Of a stretch of 64,000 bases of DNA, positions 59,067-64,000 are shown in pieces. The notes beneath the pieces were generated by a model. It searched no databases, had not been told where the DNA came from, and saw only the letters and a program-made list of their open reading frames with translations. The stretch is from Sambucus nigra (Eukaryota > Streptophyta > Magnoliopsida > Dipsacales > Adoxaceae), in the NCBI GenBank assembly GCA_949130495.1, contig OX422221.1, positions 476,117,159 to 476,181,158 of the forward strand, read 5' to 3'. The translations under genes were made by a program, and so were the position numbers. Every line of letters begins with the position of its first letter. Positions within the stretch are counted from its first letter, which is position 1.

Positions 59067-59240
59067 ATCAGGTTCTAGTGTCCTTAGGATCTGTATGGCT
59101 TTTCACGTTTTAGCTTAGCGTTCTTTGATGTAGAGCCTTATGATAGGATTGTTGTATTTTTTACGTATGCGCATTTACGTTCTTTCGCTATTATAGATAT
59201 ATGAACTCTGAACTCATACAAATCGATTTTAAATTTTCAG

Positions 59241-60388
59241 ATGCCTCCGAAGAGAGGATGTCCGACTAGAGCAGCAGTGAGAGACGAGGCGAGATAGGCT
59301 CGTCAGGAGGCAGTAGTTTCGCAATAATATCCATGACCAGGGATGATGGCGACTGCTCAGGCGGCTGAGATAGTGTCCCAGGCGGTCAATACGGCTATGA
59401 TAACTATGGCCGTTCATTTTTTACAGCCCCAACTACAACAACTAGTGGCTCCAGTTATTCAGGCCCACCTGGGGCCATCAGATTGGCAGAAAGCTATGGA
59501 GGCCTTTCATAAGGGCCACCCACCAAAGTTCAGGGGTGATATTAGCGTGCCAATGGAAGAAAGACATGTAGTTCCACCTACGTATGGTTTCCTGCAATGA
59601 GGTACAGAAGTAGATATTAGCTACATTCAGATTAGTCGGGCAGCCTTTCAGTGGTGGGAGTCTGTGACCACTACCGAGCAGAGGGATACGATGACTATCA
59701 CCGAGTTTTAGGTGCAGTTCGATCGCAAATATTTTCCACCAGCTGTTGAGATCGAGATGCAAAAAAAGCTTAGTGAGGTGAATCAAGGCGACCGTTCCGG
59801 CAGAGTATGAGGAGGAATTCACTCGTCTAGCCAATTTTGTGCCAAACGAGGTGAGCAGTGAGGAGCAGAAGAAGATGAAGTTCATGGATGGAGTAGCCTG
59901 GAAGAACATGCAACATTTGATCAGGAACCCAATATTGGTAACATACATAGATGTCTTTCATGCAACATTATTGCATTTCCTGGATCGACATTTTCATATG
60001 AAGAACAGTAACAGAGTGAGTGGGTCCAGTGAGACTGGAAAAGTAGTTGGGGATGGTGCTAGTGGGGCGCAATAACAATAGGAGCGAGATCTTCAGCAAG
60101 GGAACCAGTCCAAGAGATTTAGGATCTGGGGTTATCAACTCAAGAGTGTTGGGTCCAAGTAGGATCGGTAGGGCCCTCAATAGCATCAGCAACATCATTT
60201 TGCTCCTCAAGGCTGTCAGGGCCAAAGGAATGGCGAGGGAGACCAGCCAGGTTAGGACCATAGACAGGGAGGATTTTATTGGAGAATGTTTCTTTTATGG
60301 GGAGATAGGCCATAGGAGGACAGATTGTCCCGAGAGAGGCAGAGGGCAACCACAGGAAGAGGTTCTGGATGTACAACCACTACGGTAG
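59241..60388 (+). pseudogene. gypsy gag, decayed
   Basis: ATG at 59241 reads MPPKRGCPTRAAVRDEA, then stops; the second stretch is AQAAEIVSQAVNTAMIT, GPSDWQKAMEAFHKGHPPKF (59343-59600). Past a TGA come FQWWESVTTTEQRDT and VQFDRKYFPPAVE, and after a frameshift MPNEVSSEEQKKMKFMDG (59839 onwards). The single zinc knuckle reads CFFYGEIGHRRTDC (60287-60328) with its second Cys changed to Tyr. The MPPKRG start and order fit Tekay-like Gag. At least four stops and two shifts. Confidence 0.85.
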
Positions 60389-60835
60389 TTAATGGTCCAG
60401 TTCGGATGAGAGGACTTCGATCGGGGACCCATTGATCAGGGAAAGGAGTTAGAGTATGGAGGTAATTTTTTTTTATTATCCTTTGAATAAGGGGTATTCT
60501 TTGAGTGACATTAGGGGGCATCACATGTAAGATTATTATCACTAGAATTCGCGAGTGAGTCGAATTTAATGGGTGTGTTGGCCGTAATAGACATTTCATA
60601 TATATAGTTACGATGGGGTAGCGAGTTTCTTCGATTTTAACCACGAGAGAGTGGGGGTGTACACTAAGAGGATGTTTACATTACACAAGAGGTTACTACT
60701 TTCGAAAATTATGGGAGTAGGGTGGATGATTTTCCAAGTTTCGGCTGGTAAGCAATGGTTTGGAGCTATAGTGGATAGTTATAGTAAGACTTGGTGTTCG
60801 CTATACCAGGATATGGATTTTTGCTAGATATCACC
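60389..60835 (+). other. remnant of gypsy pol start
   Basis: Sequence after the zinc knuckle where protease should begin. I cannot find an active-site motif in any frame. It ends at the insertion of the second TAT-type element. Confidence 0.35.
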
Positions 60836-61327
60836 CGTTGATGCAAAAATGGAATAGATCCCATTTTTATGATCACAGATCAATAGATAAAAGCAATCCA
60901 ATCAAAAACATAAGAGTCAGATTTTTAAAGTGGTTCGACTGTTGAAAAAATCCTATGCCCACTATTATTTTATTTCCAAGAGTTTACAATAGCATAACAT
61001 GGTGTGCTGAGAATGATTGAGAGTTATCCCCTTTAGTTAAGGGAGAGCATGTATTTATAGGGGTTGTTAGGAAACCAATAGATGGAATGCTTTTATATCT
61101 CTAGGAATTTACATCTGTACATAATAAATGAGTCTTTTGACATTCTACACCAATGGCCTTTGATATTCTTGATGGTTCATATTCTTCAGGTTGGTTGGTC
61201 GGGCGGGTAACCGACCTACTATCTTTTGGGCCGACCTACTGTCTTCTGAGCCGACCAACTGAGTGCTAACTGTACATGTGTCTATTTCTGATGGGTTCAC
61301 GTAGATGGATAATTTTTGGCATCAACA
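60836..61327 (-). repeat. 3' LTR of the second TAT-type element
   Basis: 492 bp, starting cgttgatgc (TG decayed to CG) and ending gcatcaaca. Around 61193-61262 it carries a repeat of gccgacctact and gccgaccaact units at the place where the other TAT LTR has its gtagctcgg repeat. Confidence 0.75.
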
Positions 61328-61719
61328 GAAGCCCCCAATGCTCTATGCTTGATGGTTTACTGAGAGAATTGAGTATTTATTCTGAAATGTTGCTCGGCGC
61401 CCATACATAATGAATGATATTGTTGGCCTTATGAAACATGTGTGGAGTGTTAGATTTTCTTGGTTCATCATATTAGTGGATATCTCCTGGATAATGGATG
61501 ATTCACGTTGATCGATAATTTTGGTTTGCTTTGGAACTGATCTCTCTTCTGAGGAAATCTGCTCGGCAGATAAACTTGGGCTACGGATCACTTTCAATAA
61601 TGAATCTTATCGTTGTTCGTAGTTATTGGCTCATAAATGATATCATAATCTTCAAGATCCACGGCCTAACACATTATCCAGCCTGATTATTCTCGTTTGT
61701 GGAGCGCTTGCTGAGGAAG

Positions 61720-61960
61720 TAAATCAGTGTATACTACGATGGTGCGTGCCTGGGAATAGGGTTTCATCTTCCTTGAGAGCCAAAGTCAATCTATATTTTT
61801 AAGCGTGGATACCAGATTTCTAATCCTCTGAATGCTTTGCTAATGTAATATACTTGGTTTCGAACCCCTCTTCTTCAGTCTGATTAGTGCCGAGATGGTA
61901 ACAGATTTAGATATAAGTATAACTTCTTACTCAGTATTGATCGAAACAGAGCAGTAGTGG
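61720..61960 (-). pseudogene. relic RNase H segment of the second TAT-type element
   Basis: The minus strand contains, across frames, SALIRLKKRG, VYYISKAFRGLEIWYPRL and the place of YTD(L). By nucleotide it aligns by eye with 53020-53230 of the first TAT element (shared atcagt(g/a)tatacta and gccttgct/gctttgct-(a/g)tgtaata blocks). Only about 400 bases separate it from the LTR, compared with about 6.7 kb in the first element, so integrase and antisense ORFs have been deleted. Confidence 0.6.
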
Positions 61961-62208
61961 AGATCCAAGTGATGTACATACTGAATGTGAATCTTGATCT
62001 TCAATAGAAAAAATAACTCCTAGATGATGATTGGCCAGTGCGCCGACCATGTTATAATATGGAGCTGAATCTGATGCTTGGCTGGTGATTTCATCGATTC
62101 TTCCTTGGAATTTCTGCTGGACTTTGTAGAATATTTCACTAGCGTTCTTGTAATTGTCCTGTATTTCAACTTGTTAATTTCTAAATATCTGGATGAGTTT
62201 GTTGTGTC

Positions 62209-62452
62209 ATTAGTTCTACTGATACACTTAGACATTTGCCTAAATTTAGTACTAGTTACCAATGATGTTATTATAGGTTCTACTGATGCACTTAGATTTC
62301 CAAGGTTAGCACCAGTTACCATTGATGTGGCCATAGGTTCTACTAACACACCTAGATTTAAATCCAAGTTTAACATTAGTTACATGTGGTATTGCCATAG
62401 GTTCTACTAATGCACCTAAATTTTTAGGTTTAGCATTAGTTACCTGTGGTGA
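62209..62452. repeat. four-unit tandem repeat, 60-64 base period
   Basis: The unit is aggttctactgatgcactta followed by gatttccaaggttagcaccagttacc and a variable tail. Copies start near 62209, 62273, 62333 and 62397. The ORF pair reading through it (62020-62376, 62078-62410) is not taken as coding. Confidence 0.8.
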
Positions 62453-62804
62453 CCAAGCGTATGTGGAATGTGTGTCTACATTCCTATTTAGGAATCTTCA
62501 CAATGTTCTTCCTCCATTTTGCTTAGTTCGGATAAAACTTGTTAATTTTTATATAGAGTTTTATCCCTGATTTTTCTTGACCAAGTGCTAAGGACTAAAA
62601 TCCTATTTTGACTTGGGTTTGATTGCTTTGCCGATCAAGTATTGCCTTTGCCGACCTCCTTCAAAGAAGCCTTCTTAGATATTAAGCTCTCTTGCTTAGC
62701 TACTGTTTGTAGTGAATTCATTCAGGTCAACATATCCATGAAGCCCCCGGTTGGGGTTATGAAGAGAAGACTGAATAATAATAATAATAAGAATGCCTGA
62801 TAAT

Positions 62805-63670
62805 AATGATGCCCGACCAATCGTCAGGACTTTGTTGTGATACAATGTCCCTTATGTTGATCGTTTGATAAGATCAAATAATAAGCATGCCCGAGCTTCT
62901 GGACTGAACTGTAAATATAATGTTATGTGAACATGTGGCTGATAATGCCCAACAATTTGTAGGGGCTATATAATTTGCATTGAATATCCATGCTAGTGAG
63001 AAATTCAGATAAATAATAAAAGTGTCAACCATCTGTCGTGGCCTAATGAGAAATCCAGATAAATAATGAAAGCGCCGACCATTTGTTGGCGCTTAGTAAA
63101 TAATGCCCAAGGGGACCAAATGATCCGGCATTTGTTAGAGAAAAATATATTTCCATTTGAATAATAATAAATATAATATCGTTGATTGATCGAATATGCC
63201 GACTATTTGTCGAGACGAAATATGTATAAGAATTATCCTAACCAACTGTCCGTTGGGGGCGAAATATAATATGTGTAACAAATCTCTTCAGGACTGAATA
63301 TATAATAATAAATATTTTGTCGAGCTTCTACCGAGAGGAATATAAAATACGCATAACCCTCTTTTAATTGAGAATCAAATAATAAATAATGAATCTGAAG
63401 AAATATCAGCGTCCAAGCATTCGTCGGATATAAGAAATAATCTTCCTCAACCATTTTTCAGGTCTTAAAGTGTTTTAGCGTGCTTGATCATTCGTCGGAG
63501 CAATAAGAAAATAGATTGCGTCTCGCTAATCCATTGAGGCAAAATTTTATAGTGCCGATCATTAATAATATTTTCCAGAAGTTTAAGATTGTGGTCGAGC
63601 GTTCGTCGGGGCTAAATCTTGTACCTGTGGAAGTTAATAAATTTGTCCGAGCACCTGTTGAGGCTAAATC
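62805..63670 (+). repeat. diverged minisatellite with gccgaccattcgtcgggg core
   Basis: About fourteen variants such as gccgaccatttgttggcgc, gccgactatttgtcgagac, gtcgagcgttcgtcggggc and gtccgagcacctgttgaggc occur at irregular spacing (roughly 40-90 bases) separated by AT-rich aataataaa stretches. It corresponds in position and core motif to the array at 50523-50835 of the first TAT element. Confidence 0.7.
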
Positions 63671-64000
63671 ACATAGGAATTATCATGAGCATAATTTATT
63701 CAGCCAAATAGTATATAAAATGTATCTTCTCAAACATTAATTTCAAAATATGAAATAATAAGTTTTATGCCAAATATGTGAAGCTTAATAGATACGAGAT
63801 ATAAGATTTAATTGATCAGTCTAGAATTTTTGCCAAATTATTTTAATTTTAAGTAAATACTCAAATATTAGTTGGTTTCAAAAATATTTTTTAGGTGGGG
63901 TTGTGAAATACAAGGACTCGTGTAATAAATCACAAGATTTATTAAGACTTGGTGCAATAATTTTTTTTATCAGAGAGTTAGTGTGATAATTTTTTTTTGA

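Larger units (their letters stand above)
43728..60835 (+). mobile_element. Ty3/gypsy element, Tekay-like, 5' part, twice interrupted
   Basis: A 5' LTR starting TGTAACACCTCG and ending GGTGTCACA is followed by a PBS and a decayed gag (59241-60388). The LTR measures about 2.9 kb once the nested TAT element (45866-58290 plus 5 bp) is removed. It shares blocks with the minus-strand gypsy at 3001 (for instance gagatagtcggaaaagag and gggcatttttaggcat) and a similar leader, so both belong to one family. A second TAT-type element cuts it at 60836, and the rest is outside the window. Confidence 0.85.
60836..64000 (-). mobile_element. second TAT-type gypsy element, degraded, truncated by the window edge
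   Basis: An LTR (60836-61327) with the same termini and the conserved gatttttaaagtggttc block as the TAT element at 45866 is followed by the same gaagcccccaatg polypurine tract. The internal part has a relic RNase H (61720-61960), a four-unit tandem repeat and a long gccgacca-type minisatellite, but no intact coding sequence. The other LTR lies outside the window. Confidence 0.75.

Noticed and set aside
62020..62410. Two overlapping ORFs of 110-118 codons on opposite strands
   Set aside because: Both span a four-unit tandem repeat that keeps frames open by chance.
1..64000. CRISPR arrays, tRNA or rRNA genes, bacterial operons
   Set aside because: No regular spacer-repeat array, no cloverleaf gene and no prokaryotic gene layout were seen; every tandem array is an irregular plant minisatellite.

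Overview
This window is nuclear DNA of a flowering plant, most likely a eudicot. It is an almost unbroken stack of nested transposable elements. I see no intact host gene, no tRNA or rRNA gene, and no bacterial or organellar feature. The plant assignment rests on plant lineages of Ty1/copia and Ty3/gypsy (SIRE-like, Tekay-like and TAT-like), plant-type CACTA, Helitron, hAT and RTE elements, and captured fragments of plant genes. No species can be named from the sequence alone.

Layout: 1-1623 is the 5' end of a minus-strand copia-like element (leader, primer site, LTR). 1624-3000 is unassigned. 3001-16494 is a minus-strand gypsy element with 3.2 kb LTRs and only a decayed gag. It was invaded by a 3,969 bp CACTA transposon (6952-10920, TSD TCT) that carries two host gene fragments: a queuine tRNA-ribosyltransferase subunit 2-like exon and a GPAT9-like acyltransferase exon. 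17295-26900 is a decayed L1-type LINE split by a minus-strand copia element (19796-26289) with a nearly complete but broken gag-pol. 27107-27971 is a CACTA-like MITE with an RTE LINE tail inside it.

From 28743 to the right edge the sequence is one deep nest. A minus-strand SIRE-like copia with gag but no pol (28743-43727) contains a 9,037 bp Helitron (30571-39607) carrying a broken RING-finger gene fragment. Its right LTR is cut by a plus-strand gypsy element (from 43728). The 2.9 kb 5' LTR of that gypsy element is split by a complete-length TAT-type gypsy (45866-58290, TSD ATGTG, minus strand). The TAT element carries antisense extra ORFs and a minisatellite, and has a hAT MITE (56342-57329, 8-bp TSD GGAGAGAC) in its gag. 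The plus-strand gypsy gag resumes at 59241 and is cut at 60836 by a second, strongly degraded TAT-type element that runs off the window.

The coding parts do not act together as a pathway. They are remnants of independent transposition modules (gag, protease, integrase, RT, RNase H), nearly all disabled by stops and frameshifts. The most informative biology is the capture of host gene fragments by the CACTA element and the Helitron, the gag-only retrotransposon derivatives, and the repeat modules and antisense ORFs of the TAT lineage.
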